Assembly (NCBI RefSeq): GCF_042643355.1
Contig: NZ_JBHRSS010000010.1
Location: 124,001-188,000, forward strand
DNA length: 64,000 nt
Origin: Salinisphaera aquimarina
Lineage (GTDB): Bacteria > Pseudomonadota > Gammaproteobacteria > Nevskiales > Salinisphaeraceae
Direction: 5' to 3'
Below the pieces are notes generated by a model. It ran no database searches, was not told the origin of the DNA, and saw nothing but the letters and a program-made list of their open reading frames with translations. This document shows, piece by piece, positions 32,890 through 42,474 of the stretch. A program made the translations under genes and the position numbers. Within the stretch, counting starts at the first letter, position 1, and every line of letters starts with the position of its first letter.

Positions 32890-35085
32890 ATGCCTTCTCA
32901 GTCTCGCCGCGCGTTGCGGTACGCGTTTCCGGTGGCCGGTTCGGCCCTCGTAATGTTCACGGTCATGCCTCCGGCCGCGGCGCAATCGACGGCTGTGGAT
33001 TCGGCCACGCTGGATGCCCTGACGGTGGAAGGTGTGGCGATAGAGCCGGCGTTGCCGGGCGATACCGAGATCAGCAACCGGCTTGGCCTGGCGCCCGAAG
33101 AGTCCCCCGCGACCGTCGACGTGCGTACGCAGGAGCAGATGCAGCGACGCGGTTTGCGTACCGTCACCGAAGCCACCCGCACGCTACCGGGCGTGACCGC
33201 CGGCAATATTCCGGGCTCACCCGCGTCGCTGGCGATGCGCGGCTTCGCCGGCAGCAACGTTGGCTATCTGTTCGACGGCATGCGGGCCACCGATTCGGCG
33301 CTGCTGGCGCGGGATTTCGACACCTTCAACTTCGAGCGTATCGAGATCCTCAAGGGCCCGTCGTCGGTGCTGCACGGCGAGGGCGGCCTTGCCGGGACGG
33401 TCAATTTCGTCACCAGAAAGCCCTCGCTGGAAGGTAACAGTGCGGACGGTCTGGTCAGCTACGGGTCTTTCGACACGCTACGGGCAGGCATCGGCGGTAA
33501 TCGCGTGCTCTCCGACCGGGTCGCGGTGCGCGCTGATCTGTCGCACAGCCGCTCCGATGGCTTCATCGACGACAACGACTCGCGCACCACCCAGCTGACC
33601 ACCGGCGTTCTTTTCGAAGCCACCGACCGGCTATCGCTGTCGGCCTCCTACGATTACTTTCGCGACAACCATGCGGCGTCCTATTACGGCGCGCCGCTGG
33701 TGCCGCGATCGGCGGCACGCGATCCGTCGGACGTAGCCACGGGGCCGGGCGACATGGTGATCGACGCCGCCGAGCGCCATACCAACTACAACCCGCGCAA
33801 TGCGCTGATGAAGTCCGACAGCCACTGGCTGCGCACGCGTGCCGCCTACGCGTTGAGCGACGCGTGGGAATTCATCAATGAACTGTCCTATTACACCGCC
33901 GATCGGCTCTGGCGTGAAACCGACAGCACTACCTACAACGACGCCACGGGCCTGCTCGACCGCTCCACCGGCATCATCGCCCACCATCAGGATTTTGTGA
34001 GCGAACGGGCCTATACGCGCTTCGACGGCGAGGTGCTCGGGCTGCGCAATCGTTTCACCCTGGGCGGTGAATACAAGCACACGGAATTTCGCACGCCGCG
34101 CCGCTTTGGCACCGGCACGTCTGTCAGCGTTCATGACCCCGACCGGGGCAGCGTGCCGAGTGATACTGCCGCCAATTTCGATACGCGGGTCGACTACGAC
34201 AGCGAGGTCGACAGCGTCGGCGTGTTCGCCGAGAACGCGCTGAACCTCACCGATGATTTCATCGCCGTGGCCGGCCTGCGCTACGAGCATATCGATCTCG
34301 AGCGCCGTATCGACGATCTCCAGGCCGACACTACCGAACGCTTCGGGCGCGGTTTCGACCCGGTATCGTGGCGCCTAGGCGCGGTCTACGAACTGAGCGA
34401 AAACAACCAGCTCTACGCCCAGTACAACCATGCGGTATCGCCGGTTTCCAGCTTCCTGCTCTCCAGCACCGCGAATGCCGCGTTCGATCTGTCCGAGGGC
34501 GACTCCATCGAGATCGGCCTGCGGTCCGGCTTCTGGGACGAGCGGGCGACGCTGACCACATCGCTCTACCAGATCAAGCAGGACGATATCCTCACCCGTG
34601 ATCCGAACGATCCGCAGCAGGTCGTGCAGGGTGGCAGCCTGCAGTCGCGCGGGGTGGAGGTCGATCTGGGCCTGGATCTCACGCCGCGCTGGCGGGTCGA
34701 TGCCAACGTCGCCGTGCTCGACGCCGAGTATTCGACGCTGGTCGACGGCAACGGCACGAATCTGGCGGGCAACACGCCGATCAACGTGCCCGAACGCGTG
34801 GCCAATCTCGCCACGTTCTATACGCTGGCGCGGCTGCCGCTCACACTCGGCGTCGACGCCCAGCATGCGGGCGATTTCTATACCGATACGGCCAACACCA
34901 TCCGGGTCGATGGCCACACCACGCTGGCCGCATCTGCGAGTTATCCGGTCGCGGGCGGTAGATTGACGCTGCGTGGACGCAACCTCACAAACGAACTCTA
35001 CGGCGAATGGTCCGGCTACAGTGCCAGCCAGATCTATATCGGCGCGCCGCGCAGTGTCGAGCTGGCCTGGACCGGCTCGTTTTGA
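32890..35085 (+). CDS. TonB-dependent siderophore receptor, second copy
   Basis: A 731-residue outer-membrane receptor with signal peptide (cleavage near PPAAAQ), plug domain with ESPATVDVRTQEQM and LKGPSSVLHGEGGLAGTVNF, and a barrel ending ELAWTGSF with the terminal Phe for outer-membrane insertion. It differs clearly from the receptor at 19.7 kb and lacks that protein's late cysteine pair. ATG 32890 is preferred over GTG 32878, since it gives a normal signal peptide. I see no good Fur box in the 90 bases upstream. It is coupled to the PepSY protein downstream, so it likely imports a ferric siderophore that is reduced at the inner membrane. Confidence 0.92.
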   Translation: MPSQSRRALRYAFPVAGSALVMFTVMPPAAAQSTAVDSATLDALTVEGVAIEPALPGDTEISNRLGLAPEESPATVDVRTQEQMQRRGLRTVTEATRTLPGVTAGNIPGSPASLAMRGFAGSNVGYLFDGMRATDSALLARDFDTFNFERIEILKGPSSVLHGEGGLAGTVNFVTRKPSLEGNSADGLVSYGSFDTLRAGIGGNRVLSDRVAVRADLSHSRSDGFIDDNDSRTTQLTTGVLFEATDRLSLSASYDYFRDNHAASYYGAPLVPRSAARDPSDVATGPGDMVIDAAERHTNYNPRNALMKSDSHWLRTRAAYALSDAWEFINELSYYTADRLWRETDSTTYNDATGLLDRSTGIIAHHQDFVSERAYTRFDGEVLGLRNRFTLGGEYKHTEFRTPRRFGTGTSVSVHDPDRGSVPSDTAANFDTRVDYDSEVDSVGVFAENALNLTDDFIAVAGLRYEHIDLERRIDDLQADTTERFGRGFDPVSWRLGAVYELSENNQLYAQYNHAVSPVSSFLLSSTANAAFDLSEGDSIEIGLRSGFWDERATLTTSLYQIKQDDILTRDPNDPQQVVQGGSLQSRGVEVDLGLDLTPRWRVDANVAVLDAEYSTLVDGNGTNLAGNTPINVPERVANLATFYTLARLPLTLGVDAQHAGDFYTDTANTIRVDGHTTLAASASYPVAGGRLTLRGRNLTNELYGEWSGYSASQIYIGAPRSVELAWTGSF

Positions 35086-36500
35086 GCGCCTCCGTCGTAG
35101 CGCAAGGCGCGGCGGCAGGCATCGTGCGCCCGGCCGGGCGCTGGTATGCGACGGTCTGGCGCTGGCATTTCTATGCCGGCCTGCTGGTTGCGCCATTCCT
35201 GTTGATCCTGGCCGTGACCGGCGCGATCTACCTGTTCAATACCGAGATCAACGACGCGATCTATCCCGATCTGATGTTCGTGCCGCAGACCGGCGAAACG
35301 CTACCCGCCAGCCGCTGGGTGGCCGGCGCCGAGGCCGCGTTCCCGGGCGCGCGGGTCACCCGCATCGACATGCCCGGCGAAGCCGGGCGCAGCGCCATGC
35401 TGTTCGTCACCCCCGCGTCGGGCGATCCTCGTCGCGTGTTCGTCGACCCGTACAGCGCGTCGGTGCTCGGCTCGTTCGTCTATGAATACACGCTGGTCGG
35501 CTTCGCCGATACGGTGCACGGCTCGCTCATGCTCGGCGCGGTCGGCGACGCGATCGTGGAGATCGCGGCCTGCTGGACCGTGATCCTGCTCGTCACCGGC
35601 GCCTATCTGTGGTGGCCGCGTGGCGGGCGAAAACGCGAGGGTGTGTGGTATCCCCGGCTACAGGCGCGCGGGCGGCGCTTCTGGCGCGACCTGCATGTCG
35701 TGACCGGCGTCTATGTTGCCGCCTTCGTGCTGTTTCTGGTGCTCACCGGCCTGCCCTGGGCCGGCGTCTGGGGCGGCCAGTTGCTCAACCCGGCCATCCA
35801 GAGTCTGGGCCTGGGCTATTCGGGGGCGCGCACCTCGCCGCAGTCGATGCGCGAGCCGCCCGGGACACCGGCCGGCCGTGGCCGACCGTGGACGCTGGAG
35901 ACCGTGCCCGAGCCGCAATCCGGCGGCCATGCCCACCACGGGCAAGCGGGCGCGACCATCGGCGAGGCGCTGGCCGGTACCGATATCGGCGTCGATCGCG
36001 CCATGCGGATACTGGCTGCGCAGGGCATGGGCGCCGGTTACCGGCTGACGTTGCCGGCCGGCCCGAACGGTGTCTACAGCGCGCTTGCCTACCCCGACCG
36101 GCCGCAGGGCCAGCGCACTGTCTATCTCGATCGCTACAACGGTGCGGTGCTCGGCGATATCGGTTTTGCCCAGTACGGCCCGGTCGGCAAGGCAGTGGAA
36201 CTCGGCGTGGCCCTGCATATGGGCAATTATTTCGGCCGGATCAACCAGGCGGTGATGCTGGCGACCTGTATTGCGATCGTCGTTCTGGTGATCAGCGGAC
36301 TCACGATGTGGTGGCGGCGCCGGCCGGCCCGCGGACTCGGCGCGCCGCCCCGGCGTGCGCCGCTGCGCGGGCGTTATCTGGGCGCGATCGTGGTGGCGAT
36401 GGTCATCCTGTTTCCGCTGGCCGGTGCGAGCCTTGTGGTCGTGCTGATTGCTGACCGATTTCTACAACGCGTGCGCATGGGCCGTCCGGCGACCGGCTAG
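35082..36500 (+). CDS. PepSY-domain inner-membrane protein (PiuB/FoxB-like)
   Basis: A 472-residue protein of the PepSY-associated TM family. Four hydrophobic segments lie near residues 26-48, 160-180, 210-235 and 400-425, with PepSY-type periplasmic stretches in between (about 60-130 and 305-375). Histidines in WHFYAG, DTVHGSL, RDLHVVTG and LHMGNYF are possible heme ligands, as in FoxB/FpvG-like ferrisiderophore reductases. The TTG at 35082 overlaps the stop of the receptor, so translation is coupled. The distal end shares CTAG with the convergent regA stop. Function is by context: release of iron from the siderophore in the periplasm. Confidence 0.85.
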   Translation: MSASVVAQGAAAGIVRPAGRWYATVWRWHFYAGLLVAPFLLILAVTGAIYLFNTEINDAIYPDLMFVPQTGETLPASRWVAGAEAAFPGARVTRIDMPGEAGRSAMLFVTPASGDPRRVFVDPYSASVLGSFVYEYTLVGFADTVHGSLMLGAVGDAIVEIAACWTVILLVTGAYLWWPRGGRKREGVWYPRLQARGRRFWRDLHVVTGVYVAAFVLFLVLTGLPWAGVWGGQLLNPAIQSLGLGYSGARTSPQSMREPPGTPAGRGRPWTLETVPEPQSGGHAHHGQAGATIGEALAGTDIGVDRAMRILAAQGMGAGYRLTLPAGPNGVYSALAYPDRPQGQRTVYLDRYNGAVLGDIGFAQYGPVGKAVELGVALHMGNYFGRINQAVMLATCIAIVVLVISGLTMWWRRRPARGLGAPPRRAPLRGRYLGAIVVAMVILFPLAGASLVVVLIADRFLQRVRMGRPATG

Positions 36501-37048
36501 AACTTCACCGGGCGCTTGTCGAGCTTGCGCTGCAGCGTGCGCCGATGCAGGCCGAGGCTGCGCGCGGCTTCCGAGATATTGCCGTCGTGCTCGGCCAGCA
36601 CGCGCTGGATATGTTCCCATTCGAGGCGCTTGAGCGACATGCGCTCGGTCGGCGTGAGCGTATGCCGTTCGCTCGCGTTGTCGTGCAGCGCGCCGAGTAC
36701 GGCCTGGGCATCGACCGGCTTGGCCAGATAGTCGGCCGCGCCGCGCTGAATGGCGGTCACCGTGGTGGCGATACTGGCGTAGCCGGTGAGCACGATGATG
36801 CGCGGATCGGCTGCGATTCGCAGCAGTGGCTCGATCAGATCCAGTCCCGAGGTCTCGCAGCCCAGATTCAGATCGAGCACCACATGGGTCGGCTGCCACG
36901 CGCGCGCCGTGGCCAGTGCCTCGACCGGCGCCGCCGCGACCTGTACGTCCAGGCCGCGCCGGCCCAGCGCGCGTGCCAGCGTGGCTGAGAACGTGGCGTC
37001 ATCATCGATGAGCAGCACTTTCATCGTGTCGATCTCGCGGCCTGGCAT
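36497..37048 (-). CDS. regA: RegA/PrrA/ActR-family response regulator
   Basis: A 183-residue regulator: receiver domain (about 9-128) with acidic pocket Asp15-Asp17, phosphoacceptor Asp59 in VVLDLNLG and Lys in LAKPVDA, a short linker, and a C-terminal Fis-like helix-turn-helix ISEAARSLGLHRRTLQRKL. This compact layout is specific for RegA/PrrA global redox regulators. ATG 37048 overlaps the kinase stop as TGATG, with GAGGTG upstream; ATG 37024 is an alternative. It probably controls respiratory, carbon or redox genes elsewhere on the chromosome. The stop codon shares CTAG with the facing PepSY gene. Confidence 0.9.
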   Translation of the reverse strand: MPGREIDTMKVLLIDDDATFSATLARALGRRGLDVQVAAAPVEALATARAWQPTHVVLDLNLGCETSGLDLIEPLLRIAADPRIIVLTGYASIATTVTAIQRGAADYLAKPVDAQAVLGALHDNASERHTLTPTERMSLKRLEWEHIQRVLAEHDGNISEAARSLGLHRRTLQRKLDKRPVKF

Positions 37049-38316
37049 CAGGCCGGCACCTCGAGTCGATCGAGCGGCAGGCTGATCCGGGTGCGCGTGC
37101 CACCTTCGATACGCGGAGCCAGGCTGACTTCGCCGCCCACGCGTTCCAGACTGACGTGCGACAGCACCAGACCGAGACCGCGACCTTCCGGCTTGGTGGA
37201 AAAACGCAGGCGCCCGGCGCGCGCCATGTCCTGGCGATCGATGCCGTTGCCTTCGTCCTCGATAACAATCAGCAGACGCTCTTGCCTGCACGTCACCGCA
37301 ACGCTGATTCCGGTGCGGGCATTGGCGACCGACGCGTCGGCGGCGTTGTTCAACAGATTGATCAAGGATTGCGCGATCGCGGCGTCGGGGTGGATCTGGC
37401 GGCCGTCCAGCGCGGCGTCGAAGCGTGACCGGGCCTGGATCTCGGGGCGCATCAGGCGCCAGCGTGCGATCACGCTCCCGAGCCAATCCGCCACTGCGAT
37501 CGGGCGCGCATCCTGTGCGCGCGGGTCGCCGGCCGTGCCCAGCAGCTGCGTGATCTGATCGGTGCACAGGTCGATCTGTTCCGCGAGTACGACCAGTTCT
37601 CCGGTCAGCTCCTGATCGTGGCCATACTGGTCGCGCAGTTCCGAAATGATGATGGCCATGGTCGACAGCGGCGTGCCCAGTTCGTGTGCGGCACCCGCGG
37701 CGAGTGCGCCCAGCGCCGTCACCTGCTCGTTACGCAGCATCTGTTCACGCGCCCGTGCCAGGGACAAATCGCGGCGGCGCACGGCGGCGGCCATGCCGCT
37801 GACAAACACCACCAGTACGATCGCACTGATGAGGAACGTCGCCCACATGCCCAGCACATGCATGGCAAAGCTGCCGTGCTCGGTGTGTACCGGATAGAAA
37901 AAGCGCAGCAGCAGCGCGCTGTATGCGCCGGTGGCCAGCACGGCGATTGCCCAGGCGTACATGCGCGGCAGGGCCGCCGCGGCGATTGCGATCGGTAACA
38001 GATAGAGCGACACGAACGGGCTCGCGGAGCCGCCGGCCCAGAACAGAATCGCGCTCAGGGCGAGGGTATCCAGGGCCAGATGGCCCAGCAGCTCCAGCTC
38101 GGTAGCGGCGCGCGCCCGGCGCAGGCTCAGCCCGATTGCGACGTTGATGATCGCCAGCAACGTCGCGATCGCAAGCAGGGGGCCGACAGCCAGTGCCACC
38201 CCGGGCACGAACGAGTCGCTCACGATCGCCAGCAGTACAAACATCACTGCGCCCCAGCGCAGGCGATAAAGCCAGGTCAGCAGTTTCTGCGGGGTCAGTT
38301 GGACTACGGCCTGCAT
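37048..38316 (-). CDS. regB: RegB/PrrB-family redox sensor histidine kinase
   Basis: A 422-residue inner-membrane kinase with six hydrophobic segments in the first 175 residues. The quinone-binding-type loop is GGSASPF (95-101), the counterpart of the GGxxNPF motif of RegB. The H-box AAGAAHELGTPL has His211. Cys251 lies exactly 40 residues beyond it, the same spacing as His225 and Cys265 of Rhodobacter RegB, whose cysteine is redox-active. N, G1 and G2 boxes follow (NNAADAS, EDEGNGI, GRGLGL). The start is uncertain: ATG 38316, or a TTG at 38385 adding 23 residues. It overlaps regA by one base. Confidence 0.91.
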   Translation of the reverse strand: MQAVVQLTPQKLLTWLYRLRWGAVMFVLLAIVSDSFVPGVALAVGPLLAIATLLAIINVAIGLSLRRARAATELELLGHLALDTLALSAILFWAGGSASPFVSLYLLPIAIAAAALPRMYAWAIAVLATGAYSALLLRFFYPVHTEHGSFAMHVLGMWATFLISAIVLVVFVSGMAAAVRRRDLSLARAREQMLRNEQVTALGALAAGAAHELGTPLSTMAIIISELRDQYGHDQELTGELVVLAEQIDLCTDQITQLLGTAGDPRAQDARPIAVADWLGSVIARWRLMRPEIQARSRFDAALDGRQIHPDAAIAQSLINLLNNAADASVANARTGISVAVTCRQERLLIVIEDEGNGIDRQDMARAGRLRFSTKPEGRGLGLVLSHVSLERVGGEVSLAPRIEGGTRTRISLPLDRLEVPA

Positions 38317-38425
38317 AGGGCGTCGGGGCGGCGATTCTCGCGCCAAGGATACCGCCACCGGCGCACCGACGGTGGAGCGCGACAATTTGTCGCTGTATGT
38401 GTGCGCGCTACTGTTCCCGTTATTG

Positions 38426-39286
38426 CTATTCGGACTTGGCGCGGCGCTGTTCGGCCAGCGCGATGCCGGCCAGTACCAGACCCAGGGCGACGAGATGATA
38501 AAGATGCAGCGTTTCGCCGATCAGCACGACCGAGAACAGTGCGCCAAAGATCGGCACCATGTTGACGAAGATTCCGGCGCGGTTGCTGCCAATCAGTTCG
38601 TTGGCGCGGATGAACATACTCTGGGCGATCAAGCCGGGCAGCAGGGCGGCGAACAGCACGACGGCGATGCCCCGGATATCGGGAACGATGCCGCTGTGAC
38701 TGGCGATCTCCCAACCCGCCAGAGGTAGCGAGCACAGCCAGGCGGCACCGCAGATGCAGGTCACGAAACTCAGCCAGTGCACCGGCGGCTTGATCCGCAG
38801 GGCCGCGGTATAGCCGCCATAGCAGAGGATGGCCAGCAGCATGAGCGCGTCGCCGCGGTTGAGATCGAGGGCGAGTAGCCGGGTCAGGCTGCCGTTGGAC
38901 ACGGTCAGCGCCACGCCGGCGACGGTCATCAGGAAACCGAGCAGCTGCGCGGCCCGCACCCGGGAGCGGAGCACAAGGAAATTGAGTGCGAAGATCACGC
39001 CCGGCATTCCAGCCTGTTCGATGACTACGTTGAGCGTGCTCGTGTAGTTGAGCGCACTGTAGAGCGCGGCATTGAAACCGGCGAAACCGATGCCGCCGTA
39101 GGCCGCCAGCAGCAGCACATGCTTGCGCAGGACAGGCAGGTCGCGCTTGAGATACGGCCACGCGAACGGCAGCGCCACCAGCCCGGCAATGCCCCAGCGC
39201 AGGTTGGTCAGCAGCAGTGGGCTGATATGCCCCACCGCGAACTTCCCGGCGACCGCGTTCGCGCCCCAGCACATGGTGGTCAGCAC
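38426..39286 (-). CDS. EamA/DMT-family transporter
   Basis: A 286-residue membrane protein with ten hydrophobic segments in two EamA repeats; the signature CWGANAVAGKFA starts the first. It is distinct from the EamA gene at 29.3 kb. The only standard start in frame is GTG 39286, which cuts the first helix slightly short; the frame upstream continues hydrophobic (AYALLVLTTM), so the real start could be a non-standard codon or the annotated end is a few residues short. It lies upstream of regB on the same strand, 109 bases apart. The exported compound is unknown. Confidence 0.85.
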   Translation of the reverse strand: MLTTMCWGANAVAGKFAVGHISPLLLTNLRWGIAGLVALPFAWPYLKRDLPVLRKHVLLLAAYGGIGFAGFNAALYSALNYTSTLNVVIEQAGMPGVIFALNFLVLRSRVRAAQLLGFLMTVAGVALTVSNGSLTRLLALDLNRGDALMLLAILCYGGYTAALRIKPPVHWLSFVTCICGAAWLCSLPLAGWEIASHSGIVPDIRGIAVVLFAALLPGLIAQSMFIRANELIGSNRAGIFVNMVPIFGALFSVVLIGETLHLYHLVALGLVLAGIALAEQRRAKSE

Positions 39287-39429
39287 GAGCAGCGCGTAGG
39301 CACGGTAGGCGCTGGGCGCTGTCAGTGCGCCTCGGCCGTCACGCCGGGCAGCCGTCTTTCGTTCGCTTGATTGCTGAATGGGTCCGCTGGCCTTTGCCGC
39401 CGCTGTGCGGGGCCTGAAATATTGGCCCG

Positions 39430-40509
39430 CTATTGTCCCTCGTGTTGCGGCAGTTGTGCCATAAACGCGGCAAGACGCGGTTCATACAGCGCCGCCGACA
39501 GAAACACGGTGCCGTGCCCCGTGGTCTGCGGACTGCCCGGCACCTGGTAGAACTGACCCTGTGGGATCTGCTCAAGGCCGGCTTGCATCACGCCCAGTTC
39601 CTCGGGGTTGCGTTCGTCGTCGGCGGAATTGATCGCGAGCAGGGGCGCCTTGATCCGGCCGAGTTCAGCCGAGGGATCGAAGTCCTTGGACGATTTCCAT
39701 TGATACAGCGTGTCGTTGGCGTCGCCGACCTTCGCGTCGGCCAGTTTTTCATCGACGTAAGCGTCTGCTTTTTCGCCCGTGGGCCCGAGTCTATGCAGTC
39801 GCTGGGTGCCGCCGGTGCTCGCCAGCGAGAACCAGACCGCCATGGTGCGTAGATTCGGCGGCTGTTCGGTGTAGTTGCCGTGATCCCAGGCCGGGTCGGT
39901 GCGTACCGCATCCACCATCATGCGACGCAGCATCCAGTTGCGCCCGGACATCGGCCCGGGCAGCGATGCCATTGGCACCAGCGCATCCATGTAATCGGGG
40001 TGATAGATCCCCCACAGCCAGGTCTGCATGCCGCCCATCGAATAGCCCATGACCAGCCGCAGGTGGTCCATGTTCAGGCCGTCCTTGATCAGCAGATACT
40101 GCGCCTTGACCATGTCGTCATAGTTGTAGTCGGGGAACTCGGCGCGCAGGCCATCCGACGGTTTGCTGCTGTCACCGGCGCCGATCGCGTCAGGCAGGAT
40201 GATGTAGTAGCGACTCGCGTCCAGGGCCTGGCCGGGGCCGAACAGCGCGCCCGCAAAGCCGTCGCGCAGCATGCCGTTGCCGGAGCCGGTGGTGCCGTGA
40301 AGCATGAGCACGGGTTCGCCGTCCGGGCTGCCTACGGTGGCGTAGTGGATCTTGAGTTGCTCCAGTTGCTCGCCGTCATGAAAGGTGAAGTTCTGGATCA
40401 CGAAATCATGCTGCACCGGGGTCGGATAGTCGGCACAAAAAGCGGGCGCGGATAGCGCGAGCAGGGCAAAGAAGAACCCGAGGGCGCGGATTGCAGGCGT
40501 GGACTTCAT
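39430..40509 (-). CDS. Secreted MetX-like alpha/beta hydrolase
   Basis: A 359-residue alpha/beta-hydrolase of the homoserine O-acetyltransferase (MetX)-like family, but with a cleavable signal peptide (ending APAFCA), so it acts in the periplasm or outside. The triad is visible: Ser157 in GYSMGGMQTW, an Asp in NSADDERNP, and a His in TTGHGT. MetX enzymes are cytoplasmic, so this is an exported paralogue of unknown substrate, more likely an esterase or hydrolase. It stands between a DMT exporter and an ABC exporter on the same strand. A cysteine close to the cleavage site is not in a good lipobox. Confidence 0.84.
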   Translation of the reverse strand: MKSTPAIRALGFFFALLALSAPAFCADYPTPVQHDFVIQNFTFHDGEQLEQLKIHYATVGSPDGEPVLMLHGTTGSGNGMLRDGFAGALFGPGQALDASRYYIILPDAIGAGDSSKPSDGLRAEFPDYNYDDMVKAQYLLIKDGLNMDHLRLVMGYSMGGMQTWLWGIYHPDYMDALVPMASLPGPMSGRNWMLRRMMVDAVRTDPAWDHGNYTEQPPNLRTMAVWFSLASTGGTQRLHRLGPTGEKADAYVDEKLADAKVGDANDTLYQWKSSKDFDPSAELGRIKAPLLAINSADDERNPEELGVMQAGLEQIPQGQFYQVPGSPQTTGHGTVFLSAALYEPRLAAFMAQLPQHEGQ

Positions 40510-40620
40510 GGCGGCGATGGCTGCGTGTCGTGGTTACAGCAGTAACCCGCATGTGGATGGTTGCATACTCAACCTTAGTGTTAGCTGGCGGTGGTATTGC
40601 TTGCGGTGATGCCGAGATCG

Positions 40621-42474
40621 TCAGCCGGCATGACACGCGTGCAGTGGCGCCTCGCCTATGAAGCCCCCGGACTGCATGGCCCAGAGCCGCGCATAGAGAC
40701 CGTCGTGGGCGAGCAACTGGGCGTGCGTGCCGCTTTCCACGATCGCGCCTTCGTCGATGACGATCAGACGATCGAGCGCGGCGATGGTCGACAACCGGTG
40801 GGCGACAGCGATCACGGTCTTGCCGGCCATGAGGCGGTGAAGATTCTCGGTGATGGCGGCTTCGACTTCGGAATCGAGTGCCGAGGTCGCTTCATCGAGC
40901 AGCAGGATCGGCGCGTTCTTGAGCATGACGCGGGCGAGCGCGATGCGTTGGCGCTGGCCGCCGGAGAGCTTGACCCCGCGTTCGCCCACCTGTGCCTCGA
41001 GACCGCGGTTGCCGTGCACGTCCACCAGCGAGTCGATGAAATCGCCGGCATGGGCGGCCTCGATCGCGGCCTGCAGGTCGGCGTCACTGGCGTCCGGGCG
41101 GCCGTAGCGGATGTTGTCGCCCACCGAACGATGCAGCAGGGCAGTGTCCTGCGTGACCATGCCGATGCTGGCGCGCAGTGATTGCTGGGTGATGCCGGCG
41201 ATGTCCTGATCGTCGATGAGAATGCGGCCGCCTTCCAGTTCGTGAAAACGAAGCAGTAGCGACAGCAGTGTCGATTTGCCGGCCCCGGAACGCCCGATCA
41301 GGCCGATCTTCTCGCCCGGCGCGATCGATAGCGAGAAATCCTCGATCACGCCGGCGCCGCGGCCGTAGTGAAAACGGATACGGTCGAACAGGAGGGCGCC
41401 GTGGTGCACGTCCAGCGTACTGGCATTGTCCGCGTCCGCGATCGCCTGGGTGCGCGCGAACGTGGCCATGCCATCCCGCAGAGTGCCAATGTTCTCGAAC
41501 AGCTGCGAGACCTCCCACATGATCCACTGCGCCATGCCGTTGATGCGCAGCACCAGCCCGATCGCCGCGGCGATGGCGCCTGCGCTGATCAGCGCCGATT
41601 GCCACAGCATGATCCCGAGCCCCGCGACCGCGATCAGCAGCAGCGAGTTGAGCAGATACAGGCTGGCGTAGAAGCCGTTGACCTGGCGCATCTGGGCATA
41701 CACCGTCGCCAGGAACGTCTGCATGCTGGTGCGCGCATAGTCGCCTTCGCGTCGGGTATGGGCGAACAGCTTGACGGTGGCGATATTGGTATAGGCATCG
41801 ACCACGCGCCCGGTCATCTCGGCGCGCGCGTCGGCCTGGCGTTCGGCCACGCGCCCCAGGCGTGGCACGAAATAGCGCAGCAGGGCGACATAGCCCGCCA
41901 ACCAGGCCAGAAACGGCAGTGCCAGCCGCCAGTCTGCGCCCGCCACGAGCACGACGATGCCGGTGAAATAGACCGCGACATAGAGCATCACGTCGAGGAA
42001 TTTCATCACCGTTTCGCGTACGGCCAGCGCCGTCTGCATCAGCTTGGTGGCGATGCGCCCGGCGAACTCGTCCTGAAAGAAGGTCAGCGACTGGCCGAGC
42101 AGCCAGCGGTGCACCTGCCAGCGAAAACGCATGGGGAAGTTGCCGGACAGGGCCTGAAACGTCACCAGCCCTTCGATGAACACCAGCAGCGGCAGCACGA
42201 TCAGCACCACGACGGCCATGCCGCTGAGCGCCAGCGCGTTATCCGACAGGAAGGTGTCGCGCGGGCTGTTGGCGAACCAGTCGACGATATGGCCGAGGAA
42301 CGCGAACAGCGACACCTCGATCACCGAGATCGCGGCGGTGAGCACCGCCATCGCCACCAGCAGCGGCCATACCGGCCGCGCATAGAAGACGATGAAACGC
42401 AGCAGCCCGTCCTGTGGCGGCGTTCGATCGTCGTCCGGAAAAGGCGCGACCAGGCGTTCGAAGAAGGAAAACAT
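40621..42474 (-). CDS. ABC exporter, fused permease and ATPase (MsbA/multidrug type)
   Basis: A 617-residue half-transporter. The N-terminal ABC_membrane region has six helices (about residues 40-330) and the C-terminal nucleotide-binding domain carries Walker A GRSGAGKST, the Q-loop region ASIGMVTQDTALL, signature LSGGQRQRIAL, Walker B ILLLDEATSALD and the H-loop AVAHRLST. It should act as a homodimer, exporting a lipid or drug-like compound. ATG 42474 starts MFSFFERLVAP; an in-frame extension of 12 residues is rich in Arg and unlikely. It ends 112 bases from the start of the secreted hydrolase on the same strand. Confidence 0.93.
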   Translation of the reverse strand: MFSFFERLVAPFPDDDRTPPQDGLLRFIVFYARPVWPLLVAMAVLTAAISVIEVSLFAFLGHIVDWFANSPRDTFLSDNALALSGMAVVVLIVLPLLVFIEGLVTFQALSGNFPMRFRWQVHRWLLGQSLTFFQDEFAGRIATKLMQTALAVRETVMKFLDVMLYVAVYFTGIVVLVAGADWRLALPFLAWLAGYVALLRYFVPRLGRVAERQADARAEMTGRVVDAYTNIATVKLFAHTRREGDYARTSMQTFLATVYAQMRQVNGFYASLYLLNSLLLIAVAGLGIMLWQSALISAGAIAAAIGLVLRINGMAQWIMWEVSQLFENIGTLRDGMATFARTQAIADADNASTLDVHHGALLFDRIRFHYGRGAGVIEDFSLSIAPGEKIGLIGRSGAGKSTLLSLLLRFHELEGGRILIDDQDIAGITQQSLRASIGMVTQDTALLHRSVGDNIRYGRPDASDADLQAAIEAAHAGDFIDSLVDVHGNRGLEAQVGERGVKLSGGQRQRIALARVMLKNAPILLLDEATSALDSEVEAAITENLHRLMAGKTVIAVAHRLSTIAALDRLIVIDEGAIVESGTHAQLLAHDGLYARLWAMQSGGFIGEAPLHACHAG

